From contig CAXXGW010000009.1 in assembly GCA_963666755.2 (NCBI GenBank), positions 1,302,001 through 1,366,000 of the forward strand: a stretch of DNA of 64,000 nt, written 5' to 3'. Positions within the stretch are counted from its first letter, which is position 1, and every line of letters starts with the position of its first letter. The stretch comes from CAXXOK01 sp963666755 (GTDB lineage Bacteria > Bacillota > Clostridia > Christensenellales > Aristaeellaceae). Below the pieces are notes generated by a model. It was given only the letters and a program-made list of their open reading frames with translations. It was not told the origin of the DNA and did no database searches. The translations under genes were made by a program, and so were the position numbers. Shown one piece after another: positions 8,296 to 15,671 of this stretch.

Positions 8296-9201
8296 ATGAG
8301 CCTTAAAAAGTTTCTTCGCTCGATTTTACCGCAGCCTTCCGCGCACACGGCGAGCAGTTTTGAACGCAATGATCTGGCCCAGGTGGTCATGCAGAAGCGG
8401 AACTGTGTCCAGACGCTGGATTACCATGTGGTGGAGCATTGTAACCTGAACTGCAAATGCTGCAGTACCTATGCGCCGATTGCGAAAAAACAATTTGCCG
8501 ATGTGAATGCCTTCCGGCGTGATTTGGAGCAGCTCAAAGCCCTGATTGGCAACCGTCTGCTCAGCCTGCACCTTCTGGGTGGCGAGCCCTTGCTGCATCC
8601 GGAAATCGAGAAGTTCATCCGCACTGCGCGTGAAATCTACCCGGATATCTACATCGATGTGGTAACCAATGGCCTTCTGGCGCGCAAGATGCCGGAATCC
8701 TTTTGGAATACGCTCCGGGAACAGAAAGTGGTGCTGCAGTTTTCCGCCTATCCGATTTCCCTGAATTATGTAGAGCTGGTCGAGTTTGCGAAGTCCAAGG
8801 GGGTTCGCTCCTTCACCTTCCGCGGGGATCAACGCATTGATTGCTTCACCCGTAAGGGGTTGGACCCCAACGGCCAGCAGAATATGTACGCGAGCCACCT
8901 GCACTGTGCTTCCGGTAATACCACGCAGTTGCGCGACGGTAAGCTTTACCGCTGCCCCGCTACCGCTTACATCTTTAGCCTGAACCAGAAAATGAAGGAA
9001 GAAGACCCAACCCGGCCGGACGAAACCTTCAAGCTGCATGAGCTGGATACGCTGGACCTCAATCAGACGCAGGACGCGCAAGCCGTGTTTGATTTTTTAA
9101 GCAACGCCATCCCTTTCTGCCGCTACTGCACCTGCAGTACGATCACGCAGGTTCCTTGGGGGCAATCCGGCAAGGACAGCAGCGAATGGGTAGATTATTA
9201 A
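8296..9201 (+). CDS. Radical SAM protein with C-terminal cysteine-rich (SPASM/twitch-like) region
   Basis: Cytoplasmic iron-sulfur enzyme, 301 aa. The cluster motif C-x3-C-x2-C is Cys49, Cys53, Cys56 in HCNLNCKCC, followed by LLGGEPLLHPE, the GGE motif that binds the SAM amino group. The C-terminal part has CASGNTTQLRDGKLYRCPA and FCRYCTC, as in auxiliary-cluster domains of SPASM or twitch type. Known relatives modify peptides or act in surface-glycan gene sets, but no precursor peptide is visible nearby. It is monocistronic with its own strong promoter and sits beside the rhamnose genes, divergently transcribed. Substrate unknown. Confidence 0.85.
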   Translation: MSLKKFLRSILPQPSAHTASSFERNDLAQVVMQKRNCVQTLDYHVVEHCNLNCKCCSTYAPIAKKQFADVNAFRRDLEQLKALIGNRLLSLHLLGGEPLLHPEIEKFIRTAREIYPDIYIDVVTNGLLARKMPESFWNTLREQKVVLQFSAYPISLNYVELVEFAKSKGVRSFTFRGDQRIDCFTRKGLDPNGQQNMYASHLHCASGNTTQLRDGKLYRCPATAYIFSLNQKMKEEDPTRPDETFKLHELDTLDLNQTQDAQAVFDFLSNAIPFCRYCTCSTITQVPWGQSGKDSSEWVDY

Positions 9202-9326
9202 CGCCCAAGGGATTCCCTGCCTGTCGCAGTGCGGTTGAAGCCCTGAACACACTGCCTTCGTTCATGGTCGCGTGAAACCCTGCCGTACACCGGACTAGCA
9301 TATTCGCTGAGTGAAGCAAACACTAA

Positions 9327-9390
9327 CTTTTTTTAAAACACAAACACCAGCCGCATCGGGTATGCGTAACAACACCCGATACGGCTGGTG
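9327..9390 (-). terminator. Terminator of the TspO-like gene
   Basis: A 16-bp stem with one mismatch (9345-9360 with 9375-9390) is followed on the minus strand by a T-rich tail through 9327. The intergenic stretch 9202-9344 holds nothing else I can identify. Confidence 0.8.
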
Positions 9391-9454
9391 CATTAATTTC
9401 CGTGCGATGGCTCCATATAAGGGAAAGCCCATCGAAAACGTAAGAGCCTCGCTG

Positions 9455-10237
9455 CTATGCTTTCTTCTTCGGGAGCAGGCAGAACCCATTGTGGACAAAC
9501 ACCCCAACGGCCATGACAGCGAAGAGGATGCCGACAACCAGCGCCGTTGTTGCGATCATCGGATACTGGCCTCCATAAAACACCTGATGCTGTTGCCAGA
9601 TGCCGTAGTATGCCCAGGCAAGCGGCAGCGCTAGCGCCGCGTTGCGCAATCGCAGCTGGATCAGGCAGGTTACCAGCAGCGCCACAATCAGGATCACCCA
9701 TGCCCATGTGTCGGCCGGTATGCCAAACCCATCCCAGCGCAGTTTCACCAAATAAGCCGCGATGTTCACCACCGACGCAATAATCAGCCAGCCGTTATAC
9801 AAGCCGAAGGCAAGCGCATTGACCTTCTGCCCAATGCCGTTCGGGGTTGTCAGCCTGCCGTTGAGTACGGCCAGACTGAGCATCACCACCACAATCAGTG
9901 CAGCGGAAATACCGATCCATTCATACGAGAAGCAGACAATCCATACCATGTTTGCCACGCTGGAAACCCAGAACGGCCCACTGATTTTGTTGATCAGCCG
10001 GGTTGTGCGCTCCTGTTTGTGCGTTGCAATCATGATGACCAGGGAGATGAGCAGCAATCCGTAGATCACGCCCCAGATGGCGAAGGTGGCGGGGCTGGGC
10101 GTAATCAGCGTCTGGTACGCGTCCGAAACCGCCTTTTGTGACATGCCGTTGATGTAACCCATGGCGCCCAGCGCGTTGACGGCCAGCGTCAGTAATAAGA
10201 GTCCGAGATTCAACCAGGCTTTGGTTAACGTTTTCAT
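9455..10237 (-). CDS. TspO/MBR-like tryptophan-rich membrane protein
   Basis: Integral membrane protein of 260 aa with about eight hydrophobic segments. The segment TPSPATFAIWGVIYGLLL and aromatic-rich helices with Trp (NMVWIVCFSYEWIG, YNGWLIIASVVNIAAY) fit the larger Firmicute relatives annotated as tryptophan-rich sensory protein; classical TspO is about 160 aa, so this is an extended form. Known TspO proteins bind porphyrins and steroids; whether this one does is unknown. ATG 10235-10237 is chosen because GGAAAGGATGAGAGG precedes it. It has a strong promoter about 200 bp upstream and its own terminator, so it is monocistronic. Confidence 0.6.
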   Translation of the reverse strand: MKTLTKAWLNLGLLLLTLAVNALGAMGYINGMSQKAVSDAYQTLITPSPATFAIWGVIYGLLLISLVIMIATHKQERTTRLINKISGPFWVSSVANMVWIVCFSYEWIGISAALIVVVMLSLAVLNGRLTTPNGIGQKVNALAFGLYNGWLIIASVVNIAAYLVKLRWDGFGIPADTWAWVILIVALLVTCLIQLRLRNAALALPLAWAYYGIWQQHQVFYGGQYPMIATTALVVGILFAVMAVGVFVHNGFCLLPKKKA

Positions 10238-10437
10238 CCTCTCATCCTTTCCTATAATGTATGGCGAAGACCCCCTTTGGGGATCGACCCGGGTGGAATC
10301 ACGTTTGTACCGTGTACAGATAGTATGGAATTGAAGTTGACGGTTGAAACATCCCATTATGGAAACTTTTAAGGGTTAGGAAAAGATTGTCACGATTGTT
10401 CGCTTTGCAGTGTATCGTCGATCCGATTTCTGTGTTC

Positions 10438-10466
10438 AGTATAAACAAATTACCTGTTTATGTCAA
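10438..10466 (-). promoter_or_regulatory. Consensus promoter of the TspO-like gene with palindromic spacer
   Basis: Minus strand TTGACA (10461-10466), 17-bp spacer, TATACT (10438-10443). The spacer and -10 include an inverted repeat TAAACA-N7-TGTTTA (10442-10460), a plausible repressor operator. The leader of about 190 nt to the start codon contains only a small hairpin at about 10271-10290. Confidence 0.8.
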
Positions 10467-10631
10467 TGCGTATCCCATATCGCCTATGGAGAAACCCTTA
10501 TTCAGTGCGTCTACCCACATGAAAATGCAGGATGATCCCAACAGATTCAGGATTTAATAATTTGCAATTTCGTCCCTTGAAGATAAGCAAAGGGGTTCCG
10601 AATGTATTCCACCGAAGGCGCTGTACTAAAA

Positions 10632-10669
10632 CAGCCCAATCCAACCGGCTGTCCGGTTGGGTTGGGCTG
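10632..10669 (-). terminator. Strong terminator of the beta-helix gene
   Basis: A 17-bp stem with a four-base loop (10632-10648 with 10653-10669, one G-U pair) is followed on the minus strand by TTTTAG. It lies 47 bp after the stop codon. Confidence 0.85.
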
Positions 10670-10715
10670 TTGCAATCGCGCTGTTTACACGGCTTACTGT
10701 TCGTTTGTCAGGCGT

Positions 10716-12194
10716 TTACATGTCCACCGCGTAATCGCTCCAGTTGGATGCGACGCCGGCATCGGCGGTATCGCAGGTCGTGCTGTATTGCGACACCGTT
10801 ACCGTATAAGGACTGGTGCCCTGCACATACACGGTACCGTCCTCCCCGGCAATGGTTACGGTGTTGCCATCCGTATCGGAGATCGACCCCGCGTTGTAAA
10901 ACGAAGTGAGCGTGCTGTTTCCGGTAACCACCCAACTGGAATCGGCATCCAGGTATAGGGCACAGGTTCCGTTACCGCCGCTGCCGGCATTGGTTTCGTC
11001 ATCCAGAATAGCGCCGGTTAAAATGCTGCCCTGTGTAACGTACAGCGTCAGATTGGATATGCTGTCCCAGATCACGTCGCCGTTCATCTGCTGGGCGATG
11101 CCGGTAAACTTGCACACCGCACCGTTGGCGCCGCTGCTGCCCCAACCGCGCTGGTTGGAATTGCCCGTGCAGCGAAGGAAGTACTCGCTTCCTTCCCCCG
11201 CGTTGATGGTTACGCCGGAAAGGACGAATTCGCTTTCTGTATTGGTGGTGTAAAACAGCCCTCCGTTTTGCGAAACCAGCGTGCCGCCAATCATTTCAAA
11301 CCGGCCTTCGCCTTGCGCCGCGTCCCCGGACATGCTTTGGTATAGGATCACCGTCCAGGTGTTGTCGTTCTGCGCCTGATCCGCCATGTTGCCGGTCAGG
11401 CTGGAATCGAACAGCCGCACAGTGTTCAAGCCTTCCAGGCACAAAGCCTCGGAGCCGTTCGCAACAAGGGTGGCATTATTGACCGTGATATCCGCCGTGC
11501 AGTAAATTGCCGGAGAACCTGTGCCGTTGGCGGTATAAGTACCGCCATCCACCACCATGGTGCCGCTGCCACGATCGCTGCGAATGGCCGCGGACGATGC
11601 GCCGCTTGTAGTCACCGTCAGATTCTTGGCGTACAGCGTTCCTCCGCCCGCCACATGAATACCGCCGGAGGTACCCTGCGCTGTGGTGATGGTCGTATCC
11701 GCCACGTAAGCCACACCGCTGCCGTAAGCGAATACGCCTGCGCCGCCCGCCGCATCGGTGGTAATCACACTGTTTGTAACCTTCGCCACACCGCCGGTTA
11801 CCAGTAACGCCGCCCCGACCCCATAGAAGCTGGCGCTGTCGCCGCCTGTGCTGTTCTGGGATGTGCGGGTGAGAGTCGCGTTGTCGAGCGCCGTCGTTCC
11901 GCCGCTTACGAGGATAGCGTTTTCATCCGCTCCGGTGGAATCATAGGTGCCGTTCTGCAGCGTCGTATCCTCGGTATAGGTGTTTACCGCCGTGTAGCTG
12001 TCCGGCGCACTGCTTTGCATGCCGGGCGCGCCACCTGCGCCGGGACCGCCGGGAGTTTGCCCGTCAGGCATGGCGGGCGGGTTGCCGGCAGGCGCCGCGC
12101 CGTTTGGACCGGCCGCCGTTTGCGTTTGCGCGGACGCCGTAAAGACAGCCAGGGTAAGGACAAGTGCCATCAGGATGGAAAGGGTTTTCCGCAT
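10716..12194 (-). CDS. Secreted repetitive protein, probable right-handed beta-helix
   Basis: Exported protein of 492 aa with no recognised enzyme motif. Residues 1-22 are a signal peptide (MRKTLSILMALVLTLAVFTA), followed by a Pro/Gly/Ala-rich linker to about residue 55. The body is a chain of loose 20-24-residue strands rich in Gly, Thr, Ser and Asn, with recurring GG-T, NATL, VT-SVIT and GVAYVADTTITT patterns, the look of pectate-lyase-like or adhesin beta-helices. ATG 12192-12194 is preceded by GGAGGTG. No sortase motif or membrane anchor is seen at the C-terminus, so it is probably released or held non-covalently. It stands alone with a terminator. Function is unknown; carbohydrate binding or adhesion is inference. 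Confidence 0.7.
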   Translation of the reverse strand: MRKTLSILMALVLTLAVFTASAQTQTAAGPNGAAPAGNPPAMPDGQTPGGPGAGGAPGMQSSAPDSYTAVNTYTEDTTLQNGTYDSTGADENAILVSGGTTALDNATLTRTSQNSTGGDSASFYGVGAALLVTGGVAKVTNSVITTDAAGGAGVFAYGSGVAYVADTTITTAQGTSGGIHVAGGGTLYAKNLTVTTSGASSAAIRSDRGSGTMVVDGGTYTANGTGSPAIYCTADITVNNATLVANGSEALCLEGLNTVRLFDSSLTGNMADQAQNDNTWTVILYQSMSGDAAQGEGRFEMIGGTLVSQNGGLFYTTNTESEFVLSGVTINAGEGSEYFLRCTGNSNQRGWGSSGANGAVCKFTGIAQQMNGDVIWDSISNLTLYVTQGSILTGAILDDETNAGSGGNGTCALYLDADSSWVVTGNSTLTSFYNAGSISDTDGNTVTIAGEDGTVYVQGTSPYTVTVSQYSTTCDTADAGVASNWSDYAVDM

Positions 12195-12465
12195 TTCAAA
12201 CACCTCCACTGTGTTTCCGGGATAAGCATAACGCATGTTTCTGTGTTCGTTGTGATTCTTAGGTGAAGATTAGTTGTTGAAACTGCTATTTATTTGACGA
12301 TCCAACGGACGCAGGTTAAAATGTGGTTTTCTATCGTGCCGACGCGTTTTAACTCTTGCATGATCAATCCATATAGTTAGGAGTAGCTACCTGATGTCAT
12401 GTTTCACAATCAAAGAGAGCGTCCCTGCAAGGAATGCGGCGCTTTCCCTTTGTCCTATAAAATCT

Positions 12466-12507
12466 ATCATAAAAAAACAAAATCCCCTGCGCCTTATGTC
12501 GCAAGGG
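12466..12507 (-). terminator. Terminator of tRNA-Lys
   Basis: Stem CCCTTGCG/CGCAGGGG (12500-12507 with 12484-12491) followed on the minus strand by ATTTTGTTTTTTT. It begins seven bases after the tRNA. Confidence 0.85.
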
Positions 12508-12513
12508 TTTATG

Positions 12514-12589
12514 TGGTGATCCATCGGAGACTCGAACTCCGGACACCCTGATTAAAAGTCAGGTGCTCTGCCAACTGAGCTAATGGATC
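12514..12589 (-). tRNA. tRNA-Lys (anticodon TTT)
   Basis: 76 nt on the minus strand. The acceptor stem pairs GATCCAT with ATGGATC, the discriminator is A and CCA is encoded. The D arm reads TAGCTCAGTTGGCAGAGC, the anticodon stem CCTGA/TCAGG encloses CTTTTAA with TTT at the centre, and the T arm contains GGAGTTCGAGTCTCC. It has its own promoter and terminator. Confidence 0.97.
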
Positions 12590-12649
12590 ATGGAGAACTG
12601 AGGAATGCCGGTACAGGTAAGCCATGCACCGCTTCGGACAACGTTTGCT

Positions 12650-12678
12650 ATTTTAGCATTCCCCTATGGTTTTGTCAA
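12650..12678 (-). promoter_or_regulatory. Promoter of tRNA-Lys
   Basis: Minus strand TTGACA (12673-12678), 17-bp spacer, TAAAAT (12650-12655), about 55 bp before the mature tRNA end. Confidence 0.8.
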
Positions 12679-12817
12679 GCCGAAAACGAAAGAAAACGGC
12701 GGTTTGGTGCAGCTTTGGCGATGCTGCCGTTTATGAAGGGTTAGGCATTAAAGGTTTCAAATAGTACGCAATGGGCTTGATACAGCGTAGGGGAGGCTTT
12801 TCCGGCGGGTTCGTCCC

Positions 12818-12846
12818 TTTCCAATAAAGGCCGTCTGTGGTATAAT
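12818..12846 (+). promoter_or_regulatory. Probable promoter of the yerC-pcrA-ligA cluster
   Basis: A perfect TATAAT (12841-12846) with a weak -35 TTTCCA (12818-12823) at 17 bp. The rest of 12590-12957 holds only this and the tRNA promoter. Confidence 0.45.
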
Positions 12847-12957
12847 TGACCTAAGGAAAGGCCTGCACACTACCGCAGCGGTGGAAAGACCGGGCGCGGG
12901 CGGTACCGGTACACCTTTCGGAAACACGGACGGATGGGTATGGAGCGGAGGATGGCC

Positions 12958-13251
12958 ATGTTTACGCCAAAAATCCAGAACGAACAGACGGACCTGCTTA
13001 TGAAAGCATTGTTGGCCCTGAACAGTACAGAGGAAGCCTACCGTTTTTGTGAGGATGTTTTAACCGTGAAAGAGCTGACCAGCATCACCCAGCGGTTGGA
13101 AGTGGCGGTCATGCTCAAACATAAGGTTACCTATCAGGAAATAGCAAAGAAAACAGGTGCAAGCACCGCTACGATCAGCCGTGTCAACCGTGCGCTGCTT
13201 TATGGGGCGGACGGGTACACCGCGGTTTTACAGCAGATCGATCCGGACTGA
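12958..13251 (+). CDS. YerC/YecD-type TrpR-related DNA-binding regulator
   Basis: Small helix-turn-helix regulator, 97 aa. The TrpR-like fold is visible in LTVKELTSITQRLEVAVML followed by VTYQEIAKKTGASTATISR (helix-turn-helix at about residues 57-79), close to B. subtilis YerC. ATG 12958 is chosen because GGAGG ends six bases before it; ATG 12952 would be too close. In B. subtilis yerC sits just before pcrB-pcrA-ligA; here the order yerC-pcrA-ligA is kept without pcrB. What it regulates is unknown; trp operon control should not be assumed. Confidence 0.85.
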   Translation: MFTPKIQNEQTDLLMKALLALNSTEEAYRFCEDVLTVKELTSITQRLEVAVMLKHKVTYQEIAKKTGASTATISRVNRALLYGADGYTAVLQQIDPD

Positions 13252-13294
13252 CCGCACCGCAGCAACGAAACAGAACAAGAATGAGGAGCTTATC

Positions 13295-15601
13295 ATGAAT
13301 TTAGAGATGCTCAACGCACAGCAGCGCCTTGCGGCTGAAACGCTGAACGGACCCGTACTGATCCTGGCGGGCGCCGGCAGCGGTAAAACGCGGGCGCTGA
13401 CCTATCGTGTCGCCAACCTGATCGACCACGGCGTGGAGCCGTGGCGTATTTTAGCGATCACGTTTACCAACAAAGCGGCGCGTGAAATGAAGGAACGCAT
13501 CGCATCGCTGGTTGGCGACCATGCGGCTGAGGTATGGGTGAGCACCTTTCATGCGATGTGCGCAAAAATCCTGCGGCGCGATATCGAAAAACTCGGCTAC
13601 AGGCGTTCTTTCACCATCTATGACGATGACGATCAGGCTGCCGTTTTGAAGGATGTCCTCAAGCAGCTGAACATTGATGATAAAGTGCTGACCGTGCGGG
13701 AGTTGCGCGGTAAAATAAGCGAAGCTAAAAATAAACTGCTGGCGCCGGACGAATGGTTTGCCCAATCGGCAAAGGATTTCCATTGCCAGCAGATTCACGA
13801 TGTTTACACCCAGTACGAGCTGCGCCTGAGATCGGCCAATGCGCTGGATTTTGACGATCTGCTTGTTCGCACGCTGGAGCTGTTTGCCGACCATCCGCCG
13901 GTGCTGGAAAGCTATCGGCAGCGTTTCTCCCATGTACTGGTGGACGAATATCAGGACACGAACTTTGCTCAGTATTCGTTGGTGAAGCTCCTGACGCAAA
14001 AGAGCCGTAACCTGTGTGTCGTAGGTGATGACGATCAATCCATCTACGGCTGGCGCGGTGCGGATATCCGCAACATTCTTGACTTTGAAAAGGATTTTCC
14101 CGATGCGACGGTGATCAAGCTGGAGCAGAACTACCGCAGCACCGCCAACATTCTGGATGCCGCCAATCAGGTCATCGCCCATAACGAAGGCCGGAAGGAA
14201 AAGGCCCTCTGGACGGAAGAAAACGCCGGGGAGAGCATCAAACTTTTCTGCGCCGGGGACGAGCGCGAGGAGGCTGCCTGGATCTGCGACCGGATGCAGC
14301 AGCTGAACCTGACCGGCGAAGGCTACGGAACCATTGCGGTGCTGTACCGCACCAACGCCCAAAGCCGCGTGCTGGAAGAAATGCTGGTGCGGGCAGGCAT
14401 CCCCTACCGTATTTACGGCGGGCTTCGGTTCTACGACCGTAAAGAGGTGAAAGACGTTATCGCCTATCTGCGCTGCATCGTGAACCCCAGCGACGATGTA
14501 AGCCTGCGCCGCATTATTAACCAGCCCAAGCGCGCCATTGGCGAAAGCACCATTCAAGAGCTGACGCGTTGCGCCACCGAGCGGGAAGTGCCGCTCTACA
14601 GCATTTTGATGGATTTGCCGGATACGCTTTCCGCCCGGCCCCGCAAATGCGTGCACGAGTTTGGCGAGATGATGAACCAACTTGTGCTGGAGCATGAAGA
14701 TCAGCCTTTGAGCGAATTTGTGGCGCACGTGGTCGAATGCACCGGCCTGCGCGCCCAGTATGAAAAAGACCTGTCCGACGAAGCCAAAACGCGGCTGGAA
14801 AACATTGACGAGTTTATGGGCGCGGTGACCGAATATGCGCAGGCCGCCGATGAACCGACGCTGGAAAACTATCTGGAAAACGTCGCGCTCATCAGCGATC
14901 TGGATGCGGCGCAAACCGGGGCGCAAGCGGTAACGCTCATGACTGTGCACAGCGCCAAGGGGCTTGAGTTTCCCACGGTGTTCCTGGCTGGCCTCGAAGA
15001 AGGGATTTTCCCCAGCGGGCGCAGCATACAGGACGAGGCCAAGCTGGAAGAAGAGCGCCGGCTCTGCTACGTGGCCATCACGCGCGCCATGCGGCGGCTC
15101 TATCTGAGCTATGCCTCCCAGCGCTTGATTTATAACCAGCTCAGTTATAACGCCCCCAGCCGTTTCATCAGCGAAATTCCCAAACGGCTTCTGGATGATG
15201 AGTGGATCAGCAAGTTAAAGCGCAGCTTCCCCAACGCTTCGGAAGAGCCCGTACGCCCCAGCGCCAGACGTGCGCCCCATCGGGAGGCGCAGGAGCCGCT
15301 CTCCTTCGGGATGCCCAAGCTGGTCACCCGTGGCGCAGGCCTTGGCGCGCGCACATCCGCCCTGGGGATTTCCGGCGTGCAGAAGGGCTTTACGCCTTCG
15401 GCCGCCGCCAGCGTGCCGGCCAGCGCGGTCGCCGCGCTGTTTGCCGTGGGCGATCGAGTGATGCACCGCAAGTTTGGCGAGGGCAACGTGGTGGAGATTC
15501 GCGGCTCCGGTGCCGACGCACGCGTTGTCATCTCCTTTGCCGCCTATGGCATGAAAGAGTTTGTGCTGAGCATTGCGCCAATCGTAAAGGTAAACGGGTA
15601 A
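13295..15601 (+). CDS. pcrA: UvrD/PcrA-type ATP-dependent DNA helicase
   Basis: SF1A 3'-5' DNA helicase for repair and replication-conflict handling, 768 aa. Walker A AGAGSGKT is at residues 25-32, motif II VDEYQDTN at 216-223, motif III GDDDQSIYGWRGAD follows, then EQNYRS, and VTLMTVHSAKGLEFPTVFLAG plus ATTRAM-like ITRAMRRLYLSYA near 600. The C-terminal AVGDRVMHRKFGEGNVVEI is the Tudor-like RNA-polymerase-binding domain of PcrA. ATG 13295 has GAGGAGC upstream. Followed after 70 bp by ligA, as in B. subtilis. Firm assignment; the only doubt is the name PcrA versus UvrD. Confidence 0.95.
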   Translation: MNLEMLNAQQRLAAETLNGPVLILAGAGSGKTRALTYRVANLIDHGVEPWRILAITFTNKAAREMKERIASLVGDHAAEVWVSTFHAMCAKILRRDIEKLGYRRSFTIYDDDDQAAVLKDVLKQLNIDDKVLTVRELRGKISEAKNKLLAPDEWFAQSAKDFHCQQIHDVYTQYELRLRSANALDFDDLLVRTLELFADHPPVLESYRQRFSHVLVDEYQDTNFAQYSLVKLLTQKSRNLCVVGDDDQSIYGWRGADIRNILDFEKDFPDATVIKLEQNYRSTANILDAANQVIAHNEGRKEKALWTEENAGESIKLFCAGDEREEAAWICDRMQQLNLTGEGYGTIAVLYRTNAQSRVLEEMLVRAGIPYRIYGGLRFYDRKEVKDVIAYLRCIVNPSDDVSLRRIINQPKRAIGESTIQELTRCATEREVPLYSILMDLPDTLSARPRKCVHEFGEMMNQLVLEHEDQPLSEFVAHVVECTGLRAQYEKDLSDEAKTRLENIDEFMGAVTEYAQAADEPTLENYLENVALISDLDAAQTGAQAVTLMTVHSAKGLEFPTVFLAGLEEGIFPSGRSIQDEAKLEEERRLCYVAITRAMRRLYLSYASQRLIYNQLSYNAPSRFISEIPKRLLDDEWISKLKRSFPNASEEPVRPSARRAPHREAQEPLSFGMPKLVTRGAGLGARTSALGISGVQKGFTPSAAASVPASAVAALFAVGDRVMHRKFGEGNVVEIRGSGADARVVISFAAYGMKEFVLSIAPIVKVNG

Positions 15602-15671
15602 TAGTCTGTCGGTTTCAGCCGGACACATGGGGCGCTTACAACCCATGGACACAGAAACGGAGGTTGCCTCC

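Noticed and set aside
10290..10305. GGGTGGAATCACG resembling the T-box specifier sequence
   Set aside because: It has no specifier stem or downstream aminoacyl gene, and the plus-strand neighbour is only the end of a minus-strand gene.
13451..14950. Minus-strand open frame of 499 codons opposite pcrA
   Set aside because: Shadow of the helicase gene, no ribosome site, no motif.
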